A model generated the notes under the pieces. It was not told where the DNA came from. It was given only the letters and a program-made list of their open reading frames with translations, and did no database searches. From NCBI GenBank assembly GCA_937125285.1, contig CAKZLH010000256.1, positions 1 through 64,000 on the forward strand: a stretch of DNA of 64,000 bases, read 5' to 3'. Below, piece after piece: positions 45,564 through 53,761 of the stretch. Both the position numbers and the translations under genes were made by a program. The stretch comes from an uncultured Balneolaceae bacterium. Its GTDB lineage: Bacteria > Bacteroidota > Rhodothermia > Balneolales > Balneolaceae. The stretch's first letter is position 1; each line of letters opens with the position of its first letter.

Positions 45564-46913
45564 ATGCATTTGGAAGAAAAGACAGTAGCGTTTGAAACAC
45601 TAGGTTGTAAGTTGAATTTCTCTGAAACATCTTCGATGAGAAGAGAATTTATACAGGCTGGTTATCTTGAAAAAAACTTTGATGATGTTGCAGATATTTA
45701 CATCATTAATACCTGCTCCGTTACGCTAGATGCCAACAGTACATGTAGAAAAACTGTTCGCAGAGCACGCAAAACCAACCCTAATGCATTTATTGCCGTT
45801 GTTGGGTGCTATGCTCAATTAAAACCGGATGAAATCGCCCAGATCGAAGGGGTTGATGTTGTTTTAGGAGCTAAGGAAAAGTTTGAACTGCTTCATCTTT
45901 TTGATGATTTCATAAAACAAGAAAAGACCCTCATTCACCGCTCAGATATCAATGAAGCCGCCGAATTTCATCATGCTTTTTCGTCGGATGATCGAACTCG
46001 GGCATTTTTAAAAGTTCAAGATGGCTGTAACTATAAGTGCTCTTTTTGCACCATACCATTGGCACGAGGGATTAGCCGAAGCCCTTCCATTGAGTCTGTT
46101 ATTTTACACGCACAAAAATTGATTGACGAGGGATTCAAAGAAATCATATTAACAGGTGTAAATACGGGTGATTTTGGATTTGGACGAGAAGACAATTTCT
46201 TTGATTTGCTAAATGAGCTACATGTCCTTCCGGGAATACAGCGACTAAGAGTATCCTCTATAGAACCCAATTTACTGTCCACAGATATCATTGATTTGGT
46301 TGCGGATTCGGAGACTCTTCAACCTCATTTTCATATGCCTCTTCAATCTGGATCAGATGCCATTTTAAAGTTAATGAGAAGACGTTATGATGCTAGTTTA
46401 TATGCCTCTAGAGTAGCCTATATTAAATCGAAAATACCCGATGCGTGTATTGGTGTGGACGTCATTACGGGGCATCCAGGGGAAACCGAATCGTACTTTC
46501 TAGAATCAGTTTCCTTCATAGAATCCTTAGATGTCTCCTATTTACACGTATTTACTTATTCCGAAAGACCAGATACCCACGCTCTAGCATTAAGTCCTAT
46601 CATCGAGAAAAGCGAACGAAAAAATCGTACCCATCATTATCGAATGCTTTCTGGTAAAAAACGTAGATCTTTCGACTTATCCCACCTGAATAGTACGAGA
46701 GAAGTTTTATTTGAAAGTACCCCCAAAAATGATCTACTTCTAGGTTGGACAGATAATTATATTCGTGTTGCCATTCCATATACCCAAGGGCTAGAAAATC
46801 GAATAGTGCCTTTGAAACTATCAAACTACACCTCTGATGGTTACTACTTAGAGCAGATTTCTTCTGAAATAATAGAGGAATTGTGTACTATTGATTCCTT
46901 AATTAATCTGTAA
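45564..46913 (+). CDS. mtaB: tRNA methylthiotransferase MtaB
   Basis: Radical SAM enzyme converting t6A37 to ms2t6A37. UPF0004 domain (FETLGCKLN at the start, INTCSVT), radical SAM cysteines C155, C159, C162 (CNYKCSFC), then LTGVNTGDFG, and a C-terminal TRAM-like region. About 449 residues. Start ATG at 45564; a TTG at 45513 would add a sequence unlike the family. TATCTTTG (45553-45560) just before it resembles a Bacteroidota -7 box, but no -33 partner is clear. Confidence 0.92.
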   Translation: MHLEEKTVAFETLGCKLNFSETSSMRREFIQAGYLEKNFDDVADIYIINTCSVTLDANSTCRKTVRRARKTNPNAFIAVVGCYAQLKPDEIAQIEGVDVVLGAKEKFELLHLFDDFIKQEKTLIHRSDINEAAEFHHAFSSDDRTRAFLKVQDGCNYKCSFCTIPLARGISRSPSIESVILHAQKLIDEGFKEIILTGVNTGDFGFGREDNFFDLLNELHVLPGIQRLRVSSIEPNLLSTDIIDLVADSETLQPHFHMPLQSGSDAILKLMRRRYDASLYASRVAYIKSKIPDACIGVDVITGHPGETESYFLESVSFIESLDVSYLHVFTYSERPDTHALALSPIIEKSERKNRTHHYRMLSGKKRRSFDLSHLNSTREVLFESTPKNDLLLGWTDNYIRVAIPYTQGLENRIVPLKLSNYTSDGYYLEQISSEIIEELCTIDSLINL

Positions 46914-46942
46914 GAAGATTCCTTCTAGTCTTTCTAATATAT

Positions 46943-47527
46943 ATGAAAACTCCATCCAAAGAACTTATAGACCAGTTAGAACAGTACTTAGGTGAACAAG
47001 CTGAATATTTAGCCCCCCTGCCTATTCAAAGCTTGGAAAACTCTTTTTTAAGTGATGGTGGACAACCAAAGCAAGAGGCTGAATTAATTATCATCGCGAC
47101 CAAATCGGATAATTTCATTACAGAAATTACCCGTTCAGATGACTCAAATGAAGGGCTAAGCATGCTGCAAAAGCTACTTATTGCACTAAATAAAGACCTC
47201 GAAAATGTTCATGTTCATATTACCAATCATCCTTTGTCTAAAGATAAGCAGTTATATGTATCAGAGGATGATTTAAACGCTGTTAGGAAGGTAATTGAAA
47301 CCATTAATAGCCCTTGGATACTTATTCTAGATGAGTCTTTGGGCCGTCTGTTAGTGCATCAATTGGGTGATCAAGAAGTTGGTATAAGCCAACTCAATAT
47401 GGGTGATGTGTACTCCATTTTAGGTCTAAAAAGTATCTTTACACACAGTATTTCACTCCTGCTTAAACAAACTCATCACAAACGAGCAACCTGGACGCAT
47501 GTTCAACCCTTGTTAGTTGATTCGTAA
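46943..47527 (+). CDS. degenerate uracil-DNA glycosylase-fold protein (HolD-like?)
   Basis: 194 residues, no named family recognised. The order of elements follows a family 4-type UDG: a strand AELIIIATKSDNF where GE(A)PG is expected, GLSMLQKLLIALNKDLENVHVHITN (compare the VYITN stretch), INSPWILILDESLGRLLV, and a C-terminal HSISLLLKQTHHKR with WTHVQ. All catalytic or cluster-binding residues are missing. The psi subunit of DNA polymerase III (HolD) also has a catalytically dead UDG fold, and dnaB is the next gene. The replisome idea is inference. Confidence 0.5.
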   Translation: MKTPSKELIDQLEQYLGEQAEYLAPLPIQSLENSFLSDGGQPKQEAELIIIATKSDNFITEITRSDDSNEGLSMLQKLLIALNKDLENVHVHITNHPLSKDKQLYVSEDDLNAVRKVIETINSPWILILDESLGRLLVHQLGDQEVGISQLNMGDVYSILGLKSIFTHSISLLLKQTHHKRATWTHVQPLLVDS

Positions 47528-47634
47528 AGGTTAAGCTTGTCCCAATGTGGATAAGTTTGCGGAAAGAATGTTAAAAAGTTCACCTTCAGGTAGGTGTAAT
47601 TTTCACTAAATTAGATGTAAATAAACGATTAGAC

Positions 47635-49140
47635 GTGGACAATATCAGCGATACATTACAAGGTAGAATTCCTCCTCAAGCTGTCGAAATTGAGCAAGCC
47701 GTACTTGGCGCTATGCTTATTGAACATGGTGCAGCCACCATAGCATTGCAGATGCTAAAAGCTGATGACTTCTATAAACAAGCGCATCAACATATCTACC
47801 AAACCCTCTCCAATTTATATGAGCGAGATAATCCCCTTGATTTATTAACCGTAGAGAATGAGCTCAAAGATCAAAACTTATTAGATCAGGTTGGAGGTGC
47901 CGGATATTTGTCCGACTTAACTCGCATGGTTAGTTCGTCGGCCAATATCGAATATCACGCACAGATTATTACTGAAAAGGCCATCAAGAGAAATTTAATT
48001 GTCAATTGTACCGATGTCATCAAAGAATCATACGATAGCAGTACTGATGCCTATGATGTGCTAGACGATGCCGAGCAAAGAATTTTTGATCTAGCCAATC
48101 AAAAAAGTAAGAGTAGTGCTCAACCCGTTGCCGACGTTCTCAAGGATACCCTTGCCTATTTAGAAGACATGAGAGGTAAGAAATATGGTATCACGGGGGT
48201 TCCATCGGGTTTACAGGTAGACCAAATGACTGCCGGTTGGCAAAAGGGTGACCTGATCATCATAGCTGCGCGACCATCTATGGGAAAAACTGCTTTTGTA
48301 TTAACTGCAGCGCGAAATGCCGCTATGCATCTGGATGAAAATCTCAAAACCTCGGTGGCTATCTTCTCTTTGGAGATGTCTAATCAGTCGCTCGTTCAAC
48401 GTCTACTTACCATGGAAGCGAGAGTACGTGCAGATGAAGCTAGAAAAGGAACGCTTAACGATGATCATTTTAAAGATTTAATTGAGGCAGCGGGTCGACT
48501 TTTTTCCTCCAAAATTTACATCGACGATACCCCAGCTATTACCTTGATGGAGCTCAGAACCAAAGCCAGAAGACTTAAATCGGAACATGATATAGGTATA
48601 ATTATCGTCGATTATCTTCAGCTCATGCAAGGTTCAACCCGAGATAGCGGCAATAGAGAACAAGAAATTGCTTCGATTTCTAGAGGTTTAAAGTCGTTAG
48701 CCAAAGAATTGGATGTGCCCGTGATAGCCCTTTCCCAATTGTCTCGGGCAGTGGAACAACGTGGTGGTGACAAACGTCCCCAACTAAGTGACCTTAGAGA
48801 ATCGGGATCCATCGAGCAAGATGCCGATGTGGTTATCTTTTTATATCGTCCAGAATATTACGGTATTACAACTACAGCTGAAGGACAGTCCACCGCCGGT
48901 CTTGCTGAAGTAATCATAGGCAAGCAACGTAATGGCCCTGTAGGGTCTAAAATGCTCTACTTCGTCAAGGATTACGCAAGGTTTGAAAATTTAACGGTCA
49001 ATGATCCACAGGATAATTTTACCCCATTAGGCGAGCCTCAAATACCTCCCCCTTTAACGGCTCCATCGGAGGCTATGGAAGCAGGTTCGGCAATCTTGCC
49101 AAATAATCCTATACCTGACGATGAGGATGCTCCTTTTTAG
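47635..49140 (+). CDS. dnaB: replicative DNA helicase DnaB
   Basis: Hexameric helicase unwinding DNA at the replication fork. N-terminal domain (about 10-115: PPQAVEIEQAVLGAML) and RecA-like ATPase domain with Walker A ARPSMGKT (212-219), IIIVDYLQLMQG and LSRAVEQRGGDKRPQLSDLRESGSIEQD-type DnaB sequence. 501 residues, no intein. Starts with GTG at 47635. Its last 32 nt overlap the convergent glycosyltransferase gene. Confidence 0.96.
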   Translation: MDNISDTLQGRIPPQAVEIEQAVLGAMLIEHGAATIALQMLKADDFYKQAHQHIYQTLSNLYERDNPLDLLTVENELKDQNLLDQVGGAGYLSDLTRMVSSSANIEYHAQIITEKAIKRNLIVNCTDVIKESYDSSTDAYDVLDDAEQRIFDLANQKSKSSAQPVADVLKDTLAYLEDMRGKKYGITGVPSGLQVDQMTAGWQKGDLIIIAARPSMGKTAFVLTAARNAAMHLDENLKTSVAIFSLEMSNQSLVQRLLTMEARVRADEARKGTLNDDHFKDLIEAAGRLFSSKIYIDDTPAITLMELRTKARRLKSEHDIGIIIVDYLQLMQGSTRDSGNREQEIASISRGLKSLAKELDVPVIALSQLSRAVEQRGGDKRPQLSDLRESGSIEQDADVVIFLYRPEYYGITTTAEGQSTAGLAEVIIGKQRNGPVGSKMLYFVKDYARFENLTVNDPQDNFTPLGEPQIPPPLTAPSEAMEAGSAILPNNPIPDDEDAPF

Positions 49141-50248
49141 AATTGAGCATTTCTTCAAATAAAGCATCAAATTCACGGTATCGAACCGACCAGTCTAAAT
49201 GCTCATTAACCTTCTTTAATGTATTTTTCGGCAATGGTTTAGACTTTTTAGTTAATAAATTTTTTAGCATGTAAAAGAGCTGATCTTCATCGTTATATAA
49301 TATGCCCGAATGAAGTAACGGCTCGTGTAGAGTTTCAGGAATTAACTCAGGATAATGCAAGGTATTAGGCACTAATGGATGGCAACCACAATAAATAGCC
49401 TCCATGATGGACACACAAAAAAATTCATAACTAGCCGTCGAAACTACTATATCGCCAGCATGAAGCAACTGACTGTAACTCTCTTTGTCATCGACATAAC
49501 CAAAATGTCTAATCTGCTTACCAAAACGCTGCCATGCTTTCGTAAACTCTTCTGGCTTACCGTGTTTACTATCTCCTGCCAATATCAGATCAAAAGCGAT
49601 ATCTATATCATTCAAGCGGTTTAATACACGAAAAAACATGGCTGGATTACGATCAAACTGCCAACGTTGATTCCAAACAATTACGGGTCGATCATTATTA
49701 CTTCTGGTATCTGGATGTTGATCAAAATACGACAGATCTAGACCTGGATAGAGTACAACACTTTTTTTACGTATTTCCTCTACCGTTATATAGTGTTTGT
49801 CTCCAGGAAAATGGTCCAAAAATATAGGCAGTGCTTCTAAGAGATCTTCTAGATGAAATTGAGAGGAGAAAATCAATTTATCCGCCACTAGCATACTTAA
49901 ATAATTAATATAGCAGTAGGTCATGTCGCGCTGTTCTCCTTCCGGAATTGGGCGAGTAAATTGATTATCATGCATGTACATTATCTTTGGAACATGCGCG
50001 AATCGAGGATTAGTCAGGGCTATAAATGCGGGCAAATTCATCATACTACTACTCAGTAATAGATCGATGTCCTCGGGAATACCTTTGGTCATTTCGGCTA
50101 GACTAACCGAATCACCATGCATCCTCCATTTCCAACCTTTATAATTGAGCTTAATAGGGATAATTTGATGTTTAGAATGCCTCGCTAAACCACGCAAAAA
50201 AGCTTTATGTGATCCGCTATAATAGGGTTCAACCGCTAGAATATTCAT
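49109..50248 (-). CDS. tRNA-queuosine mannosyltransferase-like glycosyltransferase (DUF3524)
   Basis: GT-B glycosyltransferase. The N-terminus LAVEPYYSGSHKAFLRGLARH followed by KWRMHGDSVSLAE is the DUF3524 pattern of vertebrate QTMAN/GTDC1, which mannosylates queuosine in tRNA-Asp. The C-terminal half has a GT1-type SYEFFCVSIMEAIYCGC. 379 residues. Starts in the mutL stop (TAATG). queG in this window supports a queuosine context. That the bacterial protein acts on tRNA-Q is inferred from family. Confidence 0.75.
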   Translation of the reverse strand: MNILAVEPYYSGSHKAFLRGLARHSKHQIIPIKLNYKGWKWRMHGDSVSLAEMTKGIPEDIDLLLSSSMMNLPAFIALTNPRFAHVPKIMYMHDNQFTRPIPEGEQRDMTYCYINYLSMLVADKLIFSSQFHLEDLLEALPIFLDHFPGDKHYITVEEIRKKSVVLYPGLDLSYFDQHPDTRSNNDRPVIVWNQRWQFDRNPAMFFRVLNRLNDIDIAFDLILAGDSKHGKPEEFTKAWQRFGKQIRHFGYVDDKESYSQLLHAGDIVVSTASYEFFCVSIMEAIYCGCHPLVPNTLHYPELIPETLHEPLLHSGILYNDEDQLFYMLKNLLTKKSKPLPKNTLKKVNEHLDWSVRYREFDALFEEMLNSKKEHPHRQV

Positions 50249-52095
50249 TATCTAAACCTCTGCTGAATCTCATTCATAGACATAAATAAAATCGTTGGGT
50301 GCTTTAGCGGATCATAATAGGGTTCCTCACAGGCGAATAATTCGTCTACCAAAGCTTCCATTTCTTCCATTTCTAAGCGATTCCCTTTCTGAATAGCAGC
50401 TTTGGTCGCAAAGGCTAATGCCAAACGCTCTCGTTCATCAAAACTTACCACCTTGTCTAATTCACGATAACTATGCAGAACATCGATAATCATTTTTGAC
50501 TCATCCCCCTTGGTAATATCCGATGGAACTCCATCAATTAAAATACTATTCCCACTCAACAAACTAACCGAGAACCCAATCTTTTGAATGAGCGGCAAAA
50601 TTTCTTTCAAGAGACTAAAATCCGATGCTGAAAGGTCTAATTGCTGAGAAAACAATAATTGCTGAGTACTTGGAAAAGCATCTTCAGCTGCCCGCATAGT
50701 TTTTTCAAACAGTATTCTCTTATGGGCGTAATATTGATCGATCAGACATAATCCCGTTCGAGTTTGAGTCACTATATAGCTATTGTGCAATTGCCAATAA
50801 AAGCCATTTCCAAGCCTTTGCTCATTGTCTTCCACTAAAGATGTGCGGGTATCCTGTGTCCATGGATTACGAGCATATAGTTGTTCTGCAATGGATGTAC
50901 CCTTAGAATGAGGAACTCGTGTATCCGCCGATGGTACAGCCCTACTATTGGAAATCCCCTGCCCTTCATTGAATCCCTTAAATTTCGGGTTGAAAGGATG
51001 TTGTTCCTGAATAAGTGCTTGCATAGATTGGAATGCGTTCGCATCATCGAAAGGTTCTGGCGAAGTTGAAGGAAGCTCAGGCACTCTAAAATGTTCATTC
51101 AGAGCTTTTTTCATCACGGAGAGACATAACTGAATCACCGACCGCTCATCATCAAATTTAATCTCTGATTTGGCCGGGTGTACATTTACATCGATTTTTG
51201 CTGGGTCAATATCAATAAAAACCACAAAAAATGGATACTCATTTGCGTGCGTCCATGTATCATACAAGGATAGTAACACGTGCATCAGATATCTATGTTG
51301 GAATGGTCGACCATTCACGAATAAAAACTGTTCTCCTCGGGATTTTTTACTCAATTTAGGATCCCCAGCAAAACCTTTGATTGCCAAAAGAGAGGTTTTT
51401 TCTTCAAAGGGTATTAAACTAGCCCTATATACTTTTCCAAAAAGTGATGCAATTCGATCGGCTGTTTGCTCTGATTCGAGCCGATACACCAGGTCACCCT
51501 CTGAAATTAAATCGAAAGCAATGGTTGGATGAGAAAGTGCCGCATGCTGAACCGTGCGGAGGATGTGTCTAAATTCAGTGGCATCCGTCTTTAAAAACTG
51601 TCGACGTGCCGGTACATTAAAAAAGAGGTTTTTAACGGTAATTTGAGTACCATTTGCAGTAGCCACTGGGGATTTCTCTTGAACTTCACCTCCATACATC
51701 CGTATTTGCCAACCCGAATCGGCATCATGTAGCTTGGTTTTTGCGACTAACTGAGAGACCGAAGCAATGGATGACATGGCCTCCCCTCTAAAACCCATAG
51801 TCCGAATGGAATACAAGTCCTCAAGGGCGTGAATCTTTGAAGTAGCATGCCTCTGAAAACACCGCTCTAAATCTTCCTCCGACATACCAGACCCATTATC
51901 GGTAACCTGAATGAGTGTTCTACCTGCCTGCTCTATGACTACAGAAATATGATCCGCCCCTGCATCAATGGCATTATCGATTAATTCTTTAACCACCGAA
52001 GCTGGTCTTTGAACAACCTCACCCGCTGCTATTTGATTGATGATAGTATCAGGTAGAAGTTGGATTAATGGGGTTGTAATTGCATCATTGGTCAT
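50248..52095 (-). CDS. mutL: DNA mismatch repair protein MutL
   Basis: Mismatch repair ATPase. GHKL motifs ELIDNAIDAGA, DNGSGM and GFRGEAMSSIASV are intact. The C-terminal region is full length (615 residues), but the endonuclease motif DQHAxxExxxxE reads DQYYAHKRILFE at 453-464 and the CPHGRP zinc motif reads YYDPLKHP near 593-600. The nicking activity is therefore probably lost or altered. Overlaps the small upstream gene as ATGA and the glycosyltransferase as TAATG. Confidence 0.93.
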   Translation of the reverse strand: MTNDAITTPLIQLLPDTIINQIAAGEVVQRPASVVKELIDNAIDAGADHISVVIEQAGRTLIQVTDNGSGMSEEDLERCFQRHATSKIHALEDLYSIRTMGFRGEAMSSIASVSQLVAKTKLHDADSGWQIRMYGGEVQEKSPVATANGTQITVKNLFFNVPARRQFLKTDATEFRHILRTVQHAALSHPTIAFDLISEGDLVYRLESEQTADRIASLFGKVYRASLIPFEEKTSLLAIKGFAGDPKLSKKSRGEQFLFVNGRPFQHRYLMHVLLSLYDTWTHANEYPFFVVFIDIDPAKIDVNVHPAKSEIKFDDERSVIQLCLSVMKKALNEHFRVPELPSTSPEPFDDANAFQSMQALIQEQHPFNPKFKGFNEGQGISNSRAVPSADTRVPHSKGTSIAEQLYARNPWTQDTRTSLVEDNEQRLGNGFYWQLHNSYIVTQTRTGLCLIDQYYAHKRILFEKTMRAAEDAFPSTQQLLFSQQLDLSASDFSLLKEILPLIQKIGFSVSLLSGNSILIDGVPSDITKGDESKMIIDVLHSYRELDKVVSFDERERLALAFATKAAIQKGNRLEMEEMEALVDELFACEEPYYDPLKHPTILFMSMNEIQQRFR

Positions 52096-52301
52096 AGAAT
52101 TCCAATCAAATAGACCACAAGTGATAAGAGTATAAATAAGAAAAAGACCCGAGCAAACTGTTTAGGTTGAACTCGATTATGGGTCTGAAATTTAATTCTT
52201 TTTTTTCGTTTTTCTTTCTCATCTTCGTCCGGGTTATAATAACGAAGAGGCAAATCGAATCGTTTGGGTTTTGGTCGGTGACCAAACATAGGTTTCATCA
52301 T
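52092..52301 (-). CDS. small single-helix membrane protein before mutL
   Basis: 69 residues (67 if the second Met is used). Basic, charged N-terminal half (DEDEKEKRKKRIKFQTHNR) and one C-terminal transmembrane helix (FFLFILLSLVVYLIGIL), so probably N-in. No family recognised. Its stop overlaps the mutL start as ATGA, a strong sign that it is real. Confidence 0.65.
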   Translation of the reverse strand: MMKPMFGHRPKPKRFDLPLRYYNPDEDEKEKRKKRIKFQTHNRVQPKQFARVFFLFILLSLVVYLIGIL

Positions 52302-52399
52302 ACCAATCCTCTATTCCTCTAACTCTATTCAAGTGTTGGTTATGTCTCAATGATACCGAATACCCACTCCAATTTCAGCACAAACTGAAAATTACAAAG

Positions 52400-52774
52400 C
52401 TAAACTAGTGCATGTATGTTGGCGAGCAGTTCCTGATTCTTAAATGGCTTTTTAAGCATTTTTATATCTAGTGATGACAGAGGCTCTTTCATGAGTAAAT
52501 CATCTAATCGATCCTGATCAGCGGTTAGAACGATAATGGGAATTCGATTTTTAATTAACTGCTCTGATTCTAATTGAAGCCACTGTATACCTGATCTGTC
52601 GGGAAGATATCGATCACAAATGATTACACTAGGAGTCTGAGATCTAAGATAAAAAGAGGCATCTGAAGTATTTGAAAACGCATCCACTCCAAATCCATCA
52701 ATGGACAATACATCCTCAATTACCTCACGTAAAAGAAAATCATCATCAATGACCATAATTTTTGAATTCATCAT
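52400..52774 (-). CDS. stand-alone response regulator receiver
   Basis: 124 residues, a receiver domain only. Acidic pair near D11/D12, phosphoacceptor D54 (CDRYLPD), T84, and K109 (LKKPF). No output domain, so it signals by protein contact (CheY-like) or feeds a phosphorelay. Overlaps the kinase gene by 4 nt (ATGA), so they form a pair. Confidence 0.9.
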   Translation of the reverse strand: MMNSKIMVIDDDFLLREVIEDVLSIDGFGVDAFSNTSDASFYLRSQTPSVIICDRYLPDRSGIQWLQLESEQLIKNRIPIIVLTADQDRLDDLLMKEPLSSLDIKMLKKPFKNQELLANIHALV

Positions 52775-53595
52775 AGTCCTAAACCCAGCTCGTGATTTAG
52801 TCCAATTAGGTCGAATCGTAATGAACAGGTTGCCCCTTTCTTATCGTGATTATTTTCCAACTTCAAGCGACCGTTTATTTGCTGAGCCGCTCGGTTAGCA
52901 ATGCTTAATCCCAAACCCGTACCAGGTATATGTTCGGTTTTAGTTCCCCTCGTAAAAGCGCCCATTAAGTCTTCAGGTTCATCACTTCCTAAGCCCATTC
53001 CTTGGTCTATACAGGATAATTGAATAAAACTTGGGGTAGCTTCAACCCGAATAATAATAAGCGTTGGTGCATTTGAAAATTTAATAGCATTATCCAACAT
53101 GTTTTTAAGTATCAGACTCATAAGATGATAATCTGTTTGAAAAACAATTGGGGAAATGGATGAATTTTTTTCAATACGAATATCATGTTCAAAAGTATGA
53201 TGCGACTTATAAAAACTCACCTCTTGCTCTACCCATTGATCCAAATGTTTAGTTAGCCCGGTGTTTTGCTTTGATACCGATTCTAAAGGCTCCATTTCGG
53301 ATAAATGATCTAATATAAATTCCATTCGGTTTGAAAAGGTATTCATACGTCTCAATCGTTTGGTCAACACCTCTCTGTCATTTAAGTCGGATTGAAGAAT
53401 AACATCGATGGTGCTTGAAAGACCTGCGAGCGGAGAACGAAGTTCATGATTAATCATAGAGCTTAAAAATTGCTCTCCTAAAAGGCTTTGATTGATTTTT
53501 TGAAGTAATTCCGTTTGCTCTGAAGTAAGTTCTACATTGGATTGCTTAAAGAGCAGGCGTTCTAACTCAATAATGAACGGGTGTGTTTTATTCAC
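52771..53595 (-). CDS. cytosolic sensor histidine kinase
   Basis: 274 residues. No membrane helix, PAS or GAF domain. Short helical N-terminus, then HisKA with H50 (INHELRSPLAGL), HATPase N-box (N164, N168 in NMLDNAIKFSN), DQGMGLG and GTGLGLSIANRAA. Partner of the receiver gene that overlaps it. Signal unknown, possibly brought by another protein. Confidence 0.9.
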   Translation of the reverse strand: MNKTHPFIIELERLLFKQSNVELTSEQTELLQKINQSLLGEQFLSSMINHELRSPLAGLSSTIDVILQSDLNDREVLTKRLRRMNTFSNRMEFILDHLSEMEPLESVSKQNTGLTKHLDQWVEQEVSFYKSHHTFEHDIRIEKNSSISPIVFQTDYHLMSLILKNMLDNAIKFSNAPTLIIIRVEATPSFIQLSCIDQGMGLGSDEPEDLMGAFTRGTKTEHIPGTGLGLSIANRAAQQINGRLKLENNHDKKGATCSLRFDLIGLNHELGLGL

Positions 53596-53663
53596 CTTTG
53601 TTACCCTAATCGATTCTTTGTCGGTTGTACGAAACCCTATTGTTAACTATTAAAATGTCACTC

Positions 53664-53699
53664 TAAAATAGGAAATCCACATGTAGATTTCCTATTTTA
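53664..53699. promoter_or_regulatory. 36-bp near-perfect palindrome between kinase and icd
   Basis: TAAAATAGGAAATC (53664-53677) and GATTTCCTATTTTA (53686-53699) are exact 14-nt inverted repeats. The 8-nt centre holds ACATGT, itself a palindrome, so only one pair (53678/53685) fails over 36 bp. The gap lies between divergent gene starts, where a terminator is not expected. A smaller GACAC/GTGTC hairpin (53717-53730) follows towards icd. It may be an operator or end an unseen small RNA. Confidence 0.5.
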
Positions 53700-53761
53700 T
53701 AGCACAAGAAAAAATCGACACAAAAGTGTCTCCGAGTTAATTATAAATATCCCTTTTCACT

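Noticed and set aside
46914-46942. AGAAG/CTTCT mini-hairpin after mtaB.
   Set aside because: Five-pair AT-rich stem without a T-run; likely chance.
51170-51532. A 120-codon plus-strand open frame inside mutL.
   Set aside because: Lies antisense to well-conserved mutL codons and has no recognisable features; a shadow frame.
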